A DNA stretch of 43,985 bases. It comes from Alphaproteobacteria bacterium. GTDB taxonomy: Bacteria; Pseudomonadota; Alphaproteobacteria; RF32; CAG-239. Both the position numbers and the translations under genes were made by a program. The DNA lies in NCBI GenBank assembly GCA_016288295.1, contig JAEEYV010000004.1:1-43985 (forward strand), in the 5' to 3' direction. Below are positions 27,642-36,860 of the stretch, one piece after another (the stretch's first letter is position 1; each line of letters begins with the position of its first letter). Below the pieces are notes generated by a model, which was given only the letters and a program-made list of their open reading frames with translations, did no database searches and was not told the DNA's origin.

Positions 27642-28298
27642 ATGATGGCTTTAGATATTATAATTTTATTGGTTGTAGTTGCGGTTATTTTTCAAAAATT
27701 ATGGAGCGTCTTGGGGACAAAACCTAGTGAAACTCGCCCGATAAGTCAGGAAAGTGCTGCAAAAATTTTTGATATTTTAATGAAAGAAAATTTGAAAAAC
27801 GCTCAAAAACAACCTTTAGACGGCGGAGAGTTGAAAGCAGAAACAACAAAAGAGTTAACTGATGTTGAAAAGACGTTAAAACAAATACCTCACTTCAATC
27901 AAGAAACTTTTTTGAGAGGGGCAAAAAAAGCCTTTGAGATAATTGTAACTTCTTTTGCAAAAGGTGATTTAGCAATGCTAAAGACTCTCGTCGGTAAAAG
28001 TCTGCTTAAAAAATTTGAAGACATTGTCAAACAGCGTAAAGATGAGGGAATAAGTGCCGAAACTGACTTTGTGGGCTTTGATTCTGTTGAGATTACAAAT
28101 GCAAAAATTGATGCAAAAAATAATGCTCAAATCTCGGTAAGATTTATTAGCGAGCAGGCAAATGTTTTGAAAAATGCAAAGGGTGAAGTTATTGAGGGTG
28201 ATGAAAACTTTATTCAATCAATTACAGACCTTTGGACTTTTGAAAAAAATATTAACTCCAACAACCCTAATTGGCTTTTGGTATCTACAAAAAAATGA
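27642..28298 (+). CDS. Tim44-like domain protein
   Basis: N-terminal TM; FLRGAKKAFEIIVTSFAKGDLAMLKTLVGKSLLKKFEDIV; WTFEKNINSNNPNWLLVST. Confidence 0.85.
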   Translation: MMALDIIILLVVVAVIFQKLWSVLGTKPSETRPISQESAAKIFDILMKENLKNAQKQPLDGGELKAETTKELTDVEKTLKQIPHFNQETFLRGAKKAFEIIVTSFAKGDLAMLKTLVGKSLLKKFEDIVKQRKDEGISAETDFVGFDSVEITNAKIDAKNNAQISVRFISEQANVLKNAKGEVIEGDENFIQSITDLWTFEKNINSNNPNWLLVSTKK

Positions 28299-29470
28299 AA
28301 AAATTCACTATCTTAGTTTTAGTACTTTTGCTAACAGCATGTCCGCAAAAAAAAGAGCAAAAACCTGATCAACTGTCTGTTGTTTCTGGTGCAAAACCGG
28401 AACTACAAATGGCCGCTTTTGACGAACTTGAGGGCTGGAAACAAGATGACGTTATTGAGGCTTATAAAAATTTAAGCAATAACTGCAAGCGAATCGATAA
28501 AATCAAAACTGATTGGCTTGGAAATAGTGCAATAAAAGTTGATACTAAATTGTATAAAAAAATATGCCGTAAATTTGAAAATGAAAAATTTGCAAACAGT
28601 GCAGAGTTAAGAAAATTTATTGAGAAAAACTTTCAGCCTTTTTTGGTGCTCGATGATGGAAATGCCGAAGGTAAATTCACTTCGTATTACGAATCGCAGG
28701 TAAATGCATCTTTGCATAAACACGGAAAATATAAATATCCTATATATGGTGTGCCAAACGATTTGGTCGAAATTAATCTTCAAGACTTTGATAAGGCTTT
28801 ACCAAACAAGCGCTTGGTAGGGCGAATCGATAATAAAAAAATGGTTCCTTATTATGAAAGGGCTGCTATTGAAAACAACGGTATTTCTGCTCCGGTTTTG
28901 ATGTGGGCTGATAATCCGGTCGATGTTCATATTATGCAAATTCAGGGGTCCGCTGTTGCCAATATGGATAATGGAGAAAAAATAAGAATAGGATACGCCG
29001 ATAATAATGGTTTTCCCTTCAGAGGAATCGGCAGTATTTTGCTTCAAAACAAAGAACTTTCTGCCGGCAAAGCAAATATGATTGAAATCAAAAAATGGTT
29101 AAATGATCATCCGCAAAAAGCAAAAGAATATATGCAACAAAATAGCCGTTATATATTCCATAGAATCATTAAGGAATCCGGTCCGTTAGGTGCTTTTGGA
29201 GTTCCGTTGCAAGGCGGGAGAAGTATTGCTGTTGATAGATATATTATTCCGTTGGGCAGTTTGATGTGGTTATCAACAAAGAAACCTGACGGTACGCCCA
29301 TCAATAAGCTTGTTGCTGCCCAAGACATCGGAAGCGCCATAAAAGGTGTGGTCAGAGGTGATTATTTTTGGGGAAGCGGCGGAGATGAAGTGCTTTCTCA
29401 AGCCGGTAGCATGAACTCTAGCGGAAAATATTTTATTTTATTGCCTAAGGGGCAGCACAATGATTTCTGA
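28295..29470 (+). CDS. mltA: membrane-bound lytic murein transglycosylase A (MltA-type lipoprotein)
   Basis: Lipobox LLLTAC; GKFTSYYES, MWADNPVDVHIMQIQGSA, AQDIGSAIKGVVRGDYFWGSGGDE; ATGA overlap with upstream gene. Confidence 0.92.
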   Translation: MKKFTILVLVLLLTACPQKKEQKPDQLSVVSGAKPELQMAAFDELEGWKQDDVIEAYKNLSNNCKRIDKIKTDWLGNSAIKVDTKLYKKICRKFENEKFANSAELRKFIEKNFQPFLVLDDGNAEGKFTSYYESQVNASLHKHGKYKYPIYGVPNDLVEINLQDFDKALPNKRLVGRIDNKKMVPYYERAAIENNGISAPVLMWADNPVDVHIMQIQGSAVANMDNGEKIRIGYADNNGFPFRGIGSILLQNKELSAGKANMIEIKKWLNDHPQKAKEYMQQNSRYIFHRIIKESGPLGAFGVPLQGGRSIAVDRYIIPLGSLMWLSTKKPDGTPINKLVAAQDIGSAIKGVVRGDYFWGSGGDEVLSQAGSMNSSGKYFILLPKGQHNDF

Positions 29471-29984
29471 TGATGACGAATCTTGGCTTGATGAAATAAA
29501 GCACGTTGTACCTTTAAAAAAAATCGCAAGAAATGTTGATAGAAAAACCAAAAAACTGACTGTAACGCCCAAAATCAGTATTAATCAGGTTTATCATGGG
29601 GATAAGCTTTGTGATTTGACTATCGGAAATACAGATAATATTGATGCAAATACCGCAAAAAAATTTAAAGACGGGAAATTTAGAATCGAAGCCGAGTTAG
29701 ATTTACACGGGTGTACTGAGGATAAGGCTTTTGAAAGAGTTATAGAGTTTGTTAAAAATGCTTATATTGACGGGAAAAGATGTATTGCAATTATCACGGG
29801 AAAAGGGCTGCATGCAGACAATGAAGCAGATGTCTTTAGAAACCGCGGAGTATTAAAAGAACGTGTTCCCCAGTGGCTTAATTTGCCTGAAATTCGTCCC
29901 CTTATTTTAGCAATTAACCATCCGCAACCGAAAGACGGAGGGTGCGGAGTAATCAAAATTTTATTACGCCGAAAAAGAGATTAA
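29460..29984 (+). CDS. Smr-domain protein
   Basis: EAELDLHGCTEDKAFERVIEFV, IAIITGKGLH...GVLKERVPQWLN. Confidence 0.9.
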   Translation: MISDDDESWLDEIKHVVPLKKIARNVDRKTKKLTVTPKISINQVYHGDKLCDLTIGNTDNIDANTAKKFKDGKFRIEAELDLHGCTEDKAFERVIEFVKNAYIDGKRCIAIITGKGLHADNEADVFRNRGVLKERVPQWLNLPEIRPLILAINHPQPKDGGCGVIKILLRRKRD

Positions 29985-30529
29985 GAAAACTCTTCAACCA
30001 AGGCTTTGTATGCTATTGTCAAACGCTTAAATTTTTCTTCTGCATCTTTGTCATTGCGGTTGACATCAGGATGATATTTTTTTACCAACTTTTTATATTG
30101 TTTTTTTAGTAATTGTAGAGAAAGTTCTTCTTCAGAAAGCTCCATAATACTTAAAAAGTCATCACGCATCGGGGATCTTGAACGGTGAGGTTTGTAATCA
30201 TCAGAATAAGTATTGAAAAAATCAAATTCATCTTTGAAATCATATCCGAATTGGTATTTTACTCGTGATTTGAAGCGTCCGAAATGCATTTTTGATTTAG
30301 GCTTTTTTTCAACTTCTTCTTCGAAATCACCATCATAATAGTTCCACTTGGCGTTGTAAGCCTGAACGTGTTCAAGGCAGAACCAGTAATATTCTTTGAG
30401 AGATCTGTCTTTGGGAGCGCGAAACTCACCGGCTTTTTCACAGCCTGGAAAATCGCATTTACATTCATTGCTTTCCCGTTGCGGATTATAATATTTGCTT
30501 CTTATGCTATTTTTTACACGTTTTGACAT
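29981..30529 (-). CDS. J-domain protein with N-terminal Cys motif
   Basis: C-terminal LKKQYKKLVKKYHPDVNRNDKDAEEKFKRLTIAYKAL (HPD); N-terminal CKCDFPGCEKAGEFRAPKDRSLKEYYWFCLEHV. Confidence 0.88.
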   Translation of the reverse strand: MSKRVKNSIRSKYYNPQRESNECKCDFPGCEKAGEFRAPKDRSLKEYYWFCLEHVQAYNAKWNYYDGDFEEEVEKKPKSKMHFGRFKSRVKYQFGYDFKDEFDFFNTYSDDYKPHRSRSPMRDDFLSIMELSEEELSLQLLKKQYKKLVKKYHPDVNRNDKDAEEKFKRLTIAYKALVEEFS

Positions 30530-30631
30530 TTGTTGTTATTTTTTTTCTTTTTTTAGTTGTATTTGCGTATCGTTCCTAATATACTCTTTATGAGTAACAA
30601 TGGCAATAGTATTTGTTATAAAGGCAGAAAA

Positions 30632-30928
30632 ATGACCAAGCTGTTAAATAAAGTTTTATTTATCAATAACCGACGAACAAGCATGCGTCTGTGTACTAAG
30701 GAGTGGCAATTATTAGATTTAATTTGCGCATGCGAACAAATATCCAGAAATGATTTTTTGGAAGTAATGGAAAACAGTAACCATTGCGGGCTGGGCTTGA
30801 CGTATTATACGAGGTTGTTTATTATGTTGTATTTTTATAACAAATCATCATTAGGCAATATAAAAACAAGACGGCATGGAATCGGAAGCAAATCTTTTAT
30901 AAACGAGATTGTAACAACTATTCAATAG
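30632..30928 (+). CDS. small ribbon-helix-helix (RHH_4-like) protein
   Basis: VLFINNRRTSMRLCTKEWQLLDLICACEQISRNDFLEVMENS...YYTRLFIMLYFYN fits the RTS-x-R-L-...-W-x-x-L pattern of RHH_4; start chosen at MTKLLNK inside ORF 30557-30928. Confidence 0.6.
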   Translation: MTKLLNKVLFINNRRTSMRLCTKEWQLLDLICACEQISRNDFLEVMENSNHCGLGLTYYTRLFIMLYFYNKSSLGNIKTRRHGIGSKSFINEIVTTIQ

Positions 30929-30998
30929 GCAACAAATAAGTATTTGCAAAAATAACTGAATCTTTTATACTGAATACCAGTTTAGGAGAAAGCAAATT

Positions 30999-31838
30999 AT
31001 GCCTGAATTGCCAGAGGTGGAAACGGTTAAGAACGGTATTGCCGCTTTTGTCGGTAATGCTAAAATTGTGAATGTAATTATTCACAACAGATGTCTTCGC
31101 GAACAGGTTCCGGTTGATATGGAATCAAAAATAACCGGTACCAAAATTGCTGATTATGCACGTATCGGCAAATATATCGTTATTAATCTTGATAACAATT
31201 TGTCCTTGATTTGGCATTTAGGGATGAGCGGCAGAATCAAAACATTTGAGAAAAAACCTCAAAAACTTGAAAAACATGACCACATTGTTTTAGAGACTAC
31301 TAACGGGTGTCTGGTGTATAACGACCCGCGAAGATTTGGGATGTTTACCTATTGTCCAACCGATAAAATATTTCAATTTAAGGGATTGTGTCATATGGGA
31401 GCAGATCCGTTTGACAACAGTTTAAATAAAAAATATCTATTTGATCGCTTACAAAATAAGAGAATCCCGATAAAAGCAGCATTGCTTGATCAAAGAATCG
31501 TTAATGGGATAGGAAATATTTATGCTTCGGAAATTTTATATGCATCAAGAATATCCCCTTTGCGTGAAGCTAACAAAATAAGTCTGACTGAATGTAATAA
31601 TATTATAAAAAACACGCGTTCTGTTTTGCAAAAAGCTATTGATAACGGTGGTTCAACTTTAAGAGATTATCACAAGCCTGATGGAAGTTTGGGGTATTTT
31701 CAAAATTTACACTGCGTGTATAACAAAACAGGATTACGTTGTCCTAATTGTACTTGCAATATTGATAAAACCGGAGGAATCCGTAAAATAGTGCAATCCG
31801 GTCGTTCAACTTTTTACTGTCCAACTTTGCAAAAATGA
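30999..31838 (+). CDS. mutM: formamidopyrimidine-DNA glycosylase
   Basis: MPELPEVETVKNG, WHLGMSGRI, NDPRRFGMF, QRIVNGIGNIYASE; C-terminal zinc finger CPNC...C. Confidence 0.95.
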   Translation: MPELPEVETVKNGIAAFVGNAKIVNVIIHNRCLREQVPVDMESKITGTKIADYARIGKYIVINLDNNLSLIWHLGMSGRIKTFEKKPQKLEKHDHIVLETTNGCLVYNDPRRFGMFTYCPTDKIFQFKGLCHMGADPFDNSLNKKYLFDRLQNKRIPIKAALLDQRIVNGIGNIYASEILYASRISPLREANKISLTECNNIIKNTRSVLQKAIDNGGSTLRDYHKPDGSLGYFQNLHCVYNKTGLRCPNCTCNIDKTGGIRKIVQSGRSTFYCPTLQK

Positions 31839-31845
31839 GGAAAAA

Positions 31846-32208
31846 ATGAAAATATTAAATAAACTATGGTTAGCAATTTTTTTATTGTCAACGCCGGCGT
31901 TCGGTGAAGAATTTATTGAAGAAATGGACGACATTCCTCTGGTAGAAGGAGCTCAACAAATTCATAGTGCAAACATTTCTTTCGGCAACGATGAAAGTCG
32001 TTTTAATGAGGCTTATATAAGTTCTAAAAAAATTAAATTTAAAAATGTGTCTGATTTTTATGAAAGCACTTTACCGCAATTGGGGTGGAAATTTGTTGGA
32101 AAAAAAGAAAACTCTTTACATTTTGAGCGTGATATGGAAGTTTTGGATATAGCGTTAGAAAAGAATAAACCACTTTTGGTTAGGGTTACTCTAAAAAGTA
32201 AGGATTGA
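31846..32208 (+). CDS. secreted hypothetical protein
   Basis: Signal peptide MKILNKLWLAIFLLSTPAFG; VSDFYESTLPQLGWKFVGK. Confidence 0.65.
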   Translation: MKILNKLWLAIFLLSTPAFGEEFIEEMDDIPLVEGAQQIHSANISFGNDESRFNEAYISSKKIKFKNVSDFYESTLPQLGWKFVGKKENSLHFERDMEVLDIALEKNKPLLVRVTLKSKD

Positions 32209-32211
32209 GAT

Positions 32212-32961
32212 ATGAGCATAACAGATGTAATTATTGAAAAAAAGAATCAAATCGGCGTAGTTACGCTGTCAAGCAACAATGGCTTGAATGCGATTAATGC
32301 TGATGTGTTAGAAACTTTGGCCGCAAAAATAAACATGCTTGATGCTGATGATGCTGTGCGTGTGATTGTGTTGCGAGGCTCTGAAAAAACATTTTCTTCC
32401 GGTATCAATGCTACGGAATTTGTAAAAACCGTAAATGCAAGTATGCTTGAAGATATGCTCGATAATTTTGATAAAATAGCAGAAATAAAAAAGCCAATAA
32501 TAGCTGAAATCAGCGGTTATGCTGTGGGAATCGGTTTTGAATTGGCGTTGGCATGCGATATGATATTCTGCTCTGATAATGCATGGTTTGCTGTTCCCGA
32601 CTTATGTTTGGGTACAGTACCCGGTTTTGGCGCAACCCAAAGATTAACCAAAGCCATCGGAAAAGCAAAGGCAATGGAAATGATTTTATCAGGCAGAGCA
32701 ATGGGCGCAGCCGAAGCTGATAGAATCGGCTTGATAAGCCGAATCATTCCTCTGATGTATTTACACGACGAAACCTTAAAGGCTGCGGAAATAATTGCTT
32801 CTATGCCTGAGATTGCTTCCAGAACATCAAAAGAATTGATCAAAACCGCTGTCGGAAATACCGATTTGGAAGAAGGGCTGGATATTGAAAAACAAGTATA
32901 CAAAAATGCTCTCGAATCCGATGAATACAAGCTTAATTTGGAAAAAATGCTAGAAAAATAA
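32212..32961 (+). CDS. enoyl-CoA hydratase/isomerase family protein
   Basis: AVRVIVLRGSEKTFSSGINATEF, ISGYAVGIGFELALACDMIFCSDNAWFAVPDLCLGTVPGFGATQRL. Confidence 0.92.
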   Translation: MSITDVIIEKKNQIGVVTLSSNNGLNAINADVLETLAAKINMLDADDAVRVIVLRGSEKTFSSGINATEFVKTVNASMLEDMLDNFDKIAEIKKPIIAEISGYAVGIGFELALACDMIFCSDNAWFAVPDLCLGTVPGFGATQRLTKAIGKAKAMEMILSGRAMGAAEADRIGLISRIIPLMYLHDETLKAAEIIASMPEIASRTSKELIKTAVGNTDLEEGLDIEKQVYKNALESDEYKLNLEKMLEK

Positions 32962-32990
32962 TAAAAACCGCATTTTTACAAAAAATTGTG

Positions 32991-33019
32991 TTGACTTAAA
33001 AGCTCAGAAGAGTTTATAA
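32991..33019 (+). promoter_or_regulatory. sigma70-type promoter for rpsT
   Basis: TTGACT (32991-32996), 17-nt spacer, TTATAA (33014-33019). Confidence 0.65.
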
Positions 33020-33070
33020 AGCATATCAGAAAAATTTTTTAATTAACTTAATTTTAAGGAATAAAGAAAA

Positions 33071-33331
33071 ATGGCCAATCATAAATCGGCAAAAACAAGA
33101 ATAAGAAGAAACAATAAGCGTAGCATGATTAATGGTGCTCGCAGAAGCAGAGTTCGCACTTTTGTAAAGAAGGTTGAAGCCGCTGTTGTTGCAAAAGACA
33201 AAGCCTTGGCTCAGACCGCATTTGTTACCGCAGAATCAGAATTGATGAAAGCTGTTAACAAAGGCGTTATGCATCGCAATACTGTTTCGAGAACAATTTC
33301 TCGTTTGTCAGCTAAAATTAAAGCTCTTTAA
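33071..33331 (+). CDS. rpsT: 30S ribosomal protein S20
   Basis: [36 protein letters not shown]. Confidence 0.97.
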   Translation: MANHKSAKTRIRRNNKRSMINGARRSRVRTFVKKVEAAVVAKDKALAQTAFVTAESELMKAVNKGVMHRNTVSRTISRLSAKIKAL

Positions 33332-33351
33332 TTTTATTATAAAGTTTATGT

Positions 33352-33400
33352 GCAAAAATCACTCCTCTGTCGAATCGGGGGCGTGATTTTTTGCTTTTTT
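33352..33400 (+). terminator. intrinsic terminator after rpsT
   Basis: GCAAAAATCAC...GTGATTTTTTGCTTTTTT. Confidence 0.75.
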
Positions 33401-33617
33401 GTCATCTAAAACATAGAGAATCTGGGCGACTCATCAAAAAATAGCTGTCAAGAAATTTAATTGCAATGTTCTTTAATTGTTCTGTTGTTTTTTATTTTTT
33501 AACCTTTTATTATCTGACCATCAAATTGATGGATGGTTTGAAATAAAAGAGATCGCTGTCAGGAAGATGAGGTTTTATTATAATAAAGTCGTCTTTCATA
33601 TAAAATTATAAAAAACT

Positions 33618-33644
33618 ATCATCCCGTTTAAGATAACGAGATCC
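33618..33644 (-). repeat. possible diverged single arm of the palindromic repeat family
   Basis: Minus strand aGGATCTCGTT-atctta-AACGGGATGATA matches the GATC...stem...GGATGA(C/T) plan. Confidence 0.4.
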
Positions 33645-33719
33645 TTTTATAAAAAAAATAAAACCGGTAATCAATTATGAAATATTGTTTAACCTATTAC
33701 TTATGAGGATGCGAAGATA

Positions 33720-35168
33720 ATGGTTAGCGAAGCAGCTACAAACAACAACGAAGCTGTCCAGAATGAATGGGGACAAATTTGCTCGCAATTAAGGCAAGAA
33801 GTCGGTGAAAAAGCTTTTGACAGTTGGCTAAAGCCCTTGAGTATCAGTTCTTTTTCAAGCGGAATTATGAACATCAGTGTTCCTACTCGGTTTATGCGCA
33901 ATTGGGTTATTACTAATTATTCCGACAGAATCCACAAAATATGGGGAAAGAAAAACCCTAATATAAAAAGTATTAATTTTGTTGTGCAGGCCGCAGATGA
34001 AGGAATTATGACCGGTGTTCACAACTCCACATGCAGATCTTTATTAAAAAAGATTTCATCTAGCCCGGCGCCACAAAACATATATCAATCAGGGATAGGC
34101 AATATTCCTTCCGAAGCAGGTTATGTTTCTGATGCAAACCAGTCTTTGTCGGTACCTCTTAACCCGCAATATACTTTTGAAAATTTTGTTGTCGGCAAAA
34201 CAAATGAATTTGCTTATGCTGCCGCAAAAAAGGTTGCTGAATCCGACGATATTCCTTTCAATCCTTTGTTCTTATATTCAGGGGTCGGCCTTGGAAAAAC
34301 TCACCTGATGCACGCCATTGCTTGGCGTATTAAGCAGAGGAATCCGAACAAAAACATTGTTTATTTGTCTGCCGAAAAGTTTATGTATAAGTTTGTAAGA
34401 GCTTTGCGTTATAAAGACACCGCAGCATTTAAGGAGCAGTTCAGATCTGTCGATGTTTTGATGGTAGATGATGTGCAATTTATGGGCGGAAAAGATACTA
34501 CACAAGAAGAATTTTTCTATACATTTAACTCTTTGATTGAAGAAGGGCGACAAATAATTATCTCTGCGGATAAATCTCCTTCTGATTTAGAGGGAATCGA
34601 AACTCGTTTACGCTCGCGTTTGGGTTGTGGATTGGTGGCTGATATTCATCCGACAGACTTTGACTTAAGAATCGGTATTTTACAAGCAAAAGCAAAACAG
34701 CTTAATTGTGAGTTACCGCAAAAAGTTGCTGAGTTTCTGGCTCAAAAAATTACATCAAATATTCGTGAGCTTGAAGGTGCTTTGCGTAGAATTATTGCTC
34801 ATGCACAATTGTTGCCCGGTAAAGAAATTACTCTTGAAAACACCCAAGATGTCTTAAAAGATATGTTGCGTTCTTATGACCGCAGGACAACAATCGATGA
34901 AATACAAAAGAAAGTTGCCGAGCATTTCAATATTTCAGTAAAAGAGATGCAATCTTCTCGGCGCGCCAGAACAGTAGCAAGACCTCGTCAAATTGCCATG
35001 TATTTGGCAAAACTTTTAACACTGCGTTCGTTGCCGGAAATCGGTCGAAAATTTGATCGAGATCACACAACCGTTATGCACGCGGTACGCAAGGTTGAAG
35101 AACTCATAAAAGAGGATGCGAGCGTTGCTGAAAGTGTTGAAATTTTGCGTCGATCTTTAGAGGCATAA
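33720..35168 (+). CDS. dnaA: chromosomal replication initiator protein DnaA
   Basis: TFENFVVGKTNEFAYAAAKKVAE, GVGLGKTHLMHAI, DVLMVDDVQFMGGKD, RDHTTVMHAVRKVEEL. Confidence 0.98.
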   Translation: MVSEAATNNNEAVQNEWGQICSQLRQEVGEKAFDSWLKPLSISSFSSGIMNISVPTRFMRNWVITNYSDRIHKIWGKKNPNIKSINFVVQAADEGIMTGVHNSTCRSLLKKISSSPAPQNIYQSGIGNIPSEAGYVSDANQSLSVPLNPQYTFENFVVGKTNEFAYAAAKKVAESDDIPFNPLFLYSGVGLGKTHLMHAIAWRIKQRNPNKNIVYLSAEKFMYKFVRALRYKDTAAFKEQFRSVDVLMVDDVQFMGGKDTTQEEFFYTFNSLIEEGRQIIISADKSPSDLEGIETRLRSRLGCGLVADIHPTDFDLRIGILQAKAKQLNCELPQKVAEFLAQKITSNIRELEGALRRIIAHAQLLPGKEITLENTQDVLKDMLRSYDRRTTIDEIQKKVAEHFNISVKEMQSSRRARTVARPRQIAMYLAKLLTLRSLPEIGRKFDRDHTTVMHAVRKVEELIKEDASVAESVEILRRSLEA

Positions 35169-35171
35169 AAA

Positions 35172-35199
35172 ACAAAGCCGGATTTATTCCGGCTTTTTT
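35172..35199 (+). terminator. intrinsic terminator after dnaA
   Basis: AAAGCCGGA-tttat-TCCGGCTTTTTT. Confidence 0.85.
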
Positions 35200-35212
35200 A
35201 GTGAGGAACTTG

Positions 35213-35623
35213 ATGGAAGAAAAAATTGTAAAAATCGGTATCGGAGTGTTGATTTACAACCATAAAAATGAAGTATTGTTGGGTTTGAGAAAATCAAAGC
35301 ATGGGAACGGAACATGGTGTCCTCCGGGCGGACATCTTGAATATGGGGAGAGCTTTGAAGATACCGCTATACGCGAAACCGCAGAAGAAACCGGATTAAT
35401 TTTAGATGAGAAAAATTTGAATGTTTGCGGTGTAACAAATGATTTCTTTAAGGAAAGTGGCAAGCATTATATTACCGTTATGATGAAAGCATCAAATTTT
35501 GCAGGAAACCCCACCATTAAGGAGCCTGACAAATGTGCCAAGTGGAAATGGTTTGCAAAGGATCAGTTGCCCGATGATTTGTTTTTGCCCTTAAGCAATT
35601 TTTTGAATAAATACAGCTTGTAA
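35213..35623 (+). CDS. Nudix hydrolase
   Basis: GGHLEYGESFEDTAIRETAEETGL; ATG at 35213 with GAGGAA RBS. Confidence 0.9.
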   Translation: MEEKIVKIGIGVLIYNHKNEVLLGLRKSKHGNGTWCPPGGHLEYGESFEDTAIRETAEETGLILDEKNLNVCGVTNDFFKESGKHYITVMMKASNFAGNPTIKEPDKCAKWKWFAKDQLPDDLFLPLSNFLNKYSL

Positions 35624-35740
35624 CCGAATCCTGAAAAAAGCTGTTGAATATTTATTATTTTAGTTTTGAAAGCAATATATTGTGCTATTATTGCAGGGAG
35701 TAGGAATCTGCTTATAAATTAATTTTTTCGGAATAATGTC

Positions 35741-36859
35741 ATGAAATTTGTTATAGAACGTGCTATTTTGTTGAAAACTTTGAGCCATATTCAAAGTATT
35801 GTTGAGAAACGCAATACCATCCCGGTATTGTCAAATGTTCGTATTGAAGCGCTCGGCGATGGTATTAGCTTTAAGGCAACCGATATGGATACAGAAATCA
35901 CCGAGATTGTCGATGCTAAAATTGCTGAAACAGGTGCAACCACTGCTCCGGCACATATGCTGTACGACATTGTACGCAAATTGTCCGACGGATCAGAGGT
36001 TGAGTTGACTTTTCCTGACGACAAGGGACAGTTAACCATTGCTTCAGGACGTTCAAAATTTGCGCTGTCAACTATCGGCGTTGAAGATTTTCCAGTTATT
36101 TCCGGCGATAAGTTGCCAATCAACTTTAGCATGGCAAGAGAAGAACTTAAGGATGTTATTGATCGTACTCAATTTGCTGTTTCAACCGAGGAAACCAGAT
36201 ATTATCTGAACGGTTTGTATATTCATGCCAAGAGTGAAGGAGCAACCAAAGTTTTGAGAATCGTTGCTACCGACGGACACCGTTTGGCTTGTGTTGAATC
36301 GCCTCTGCCTAAAGGTGCTGAAAAAATTGCCGGTGTTATTGTTCCGAGAAAAACCGTAAGCGAAGTTCGTAAGTTACTTGATGATACTAAAGCCGAAAAT
36401 ATTTCCGTTGCACTGTCTGATAATAAAGTGCGTTTTACATTGGAAGAAGTTACTTTAACATCAAAATTAATTGACGGTACATATCCTGATTATGAAAGAG
36501 TTATTCCTACAGATACTGATAAACTTTTGGAAGTTCAGGTTAAAGAACTGGCAAATGCTGTCGATCGTGTTTCGGTTGTGGCTGAACGGACCCGTGCTAT
36601 CAAGATGATTACCGAAACCGGCAAAATTATTATTACAACAACAAGTCCTGATTTGGGATCTGCGTTGGAAGAAATTGATGCAAAATATGACAGCGAATCT
36701 TTAGAAATAGGATATAATTTCCGTTATCTTTTAGATATATTGGCTGAAATAAAAGGTGAAGCTGTACAAATCAGTTTTTCTGATGCCTCTTCGCCATCGG
36801 TTATTCACGACACATCTGATTCAAGTGCAATTTATGTATTGATGCCAATGAGGGTGTAA
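35741..36859 (+). CDS. dnaN: DNA polymerase III subunit beta (sliding clamp)
   Basis: MKFVIERAILLKTLSHIQSIVEKRNTIPVLSNV, RYYLNGLYIH, ATDGHRLA, YVLMPMRV C-terminus. Confidence 0.98.
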   Translation: MKFVIERAILLKTLSHIQSIVEKRNTIPVLSNVRIEALGDGISFKATDMDTEITEIVDAKIAETGATTAPAHMLYDIVRKLSDGSEVELTFPDDKGQLTIASGRSKFALSTIGVEDFPVISGDKLPINFSMAREELKDVIDRTQFAVSTEETRYYLNGLYIHAKSEGATKVLRIVATDGHRLACVESPLPKGAEKIAGVIVPRKTVSEVRKLLDDTKAENISVALSDNKVRFTLEEVTLTSKLIDGTYPDYERVIPTDTDKLLEVQVKELANAVDRVSVVAERTRAIKMITETGKIIITTTSPDLGSALEEIDAKYDSESLEIGYNFRYLLDILAEIKGEAVQISFSDASSPSVIHDTSDSSAIYVLMPMRV

Positions 36860-36860
36860 G

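Noticed and set aside
33332-33719. Possible oriC upstream of dnaA
   Set aside because: AT-rich, but no convincing cluster of TTATNCACA DnaA boxes seen; alphaproteobacterial oriC is often not at dnaA.
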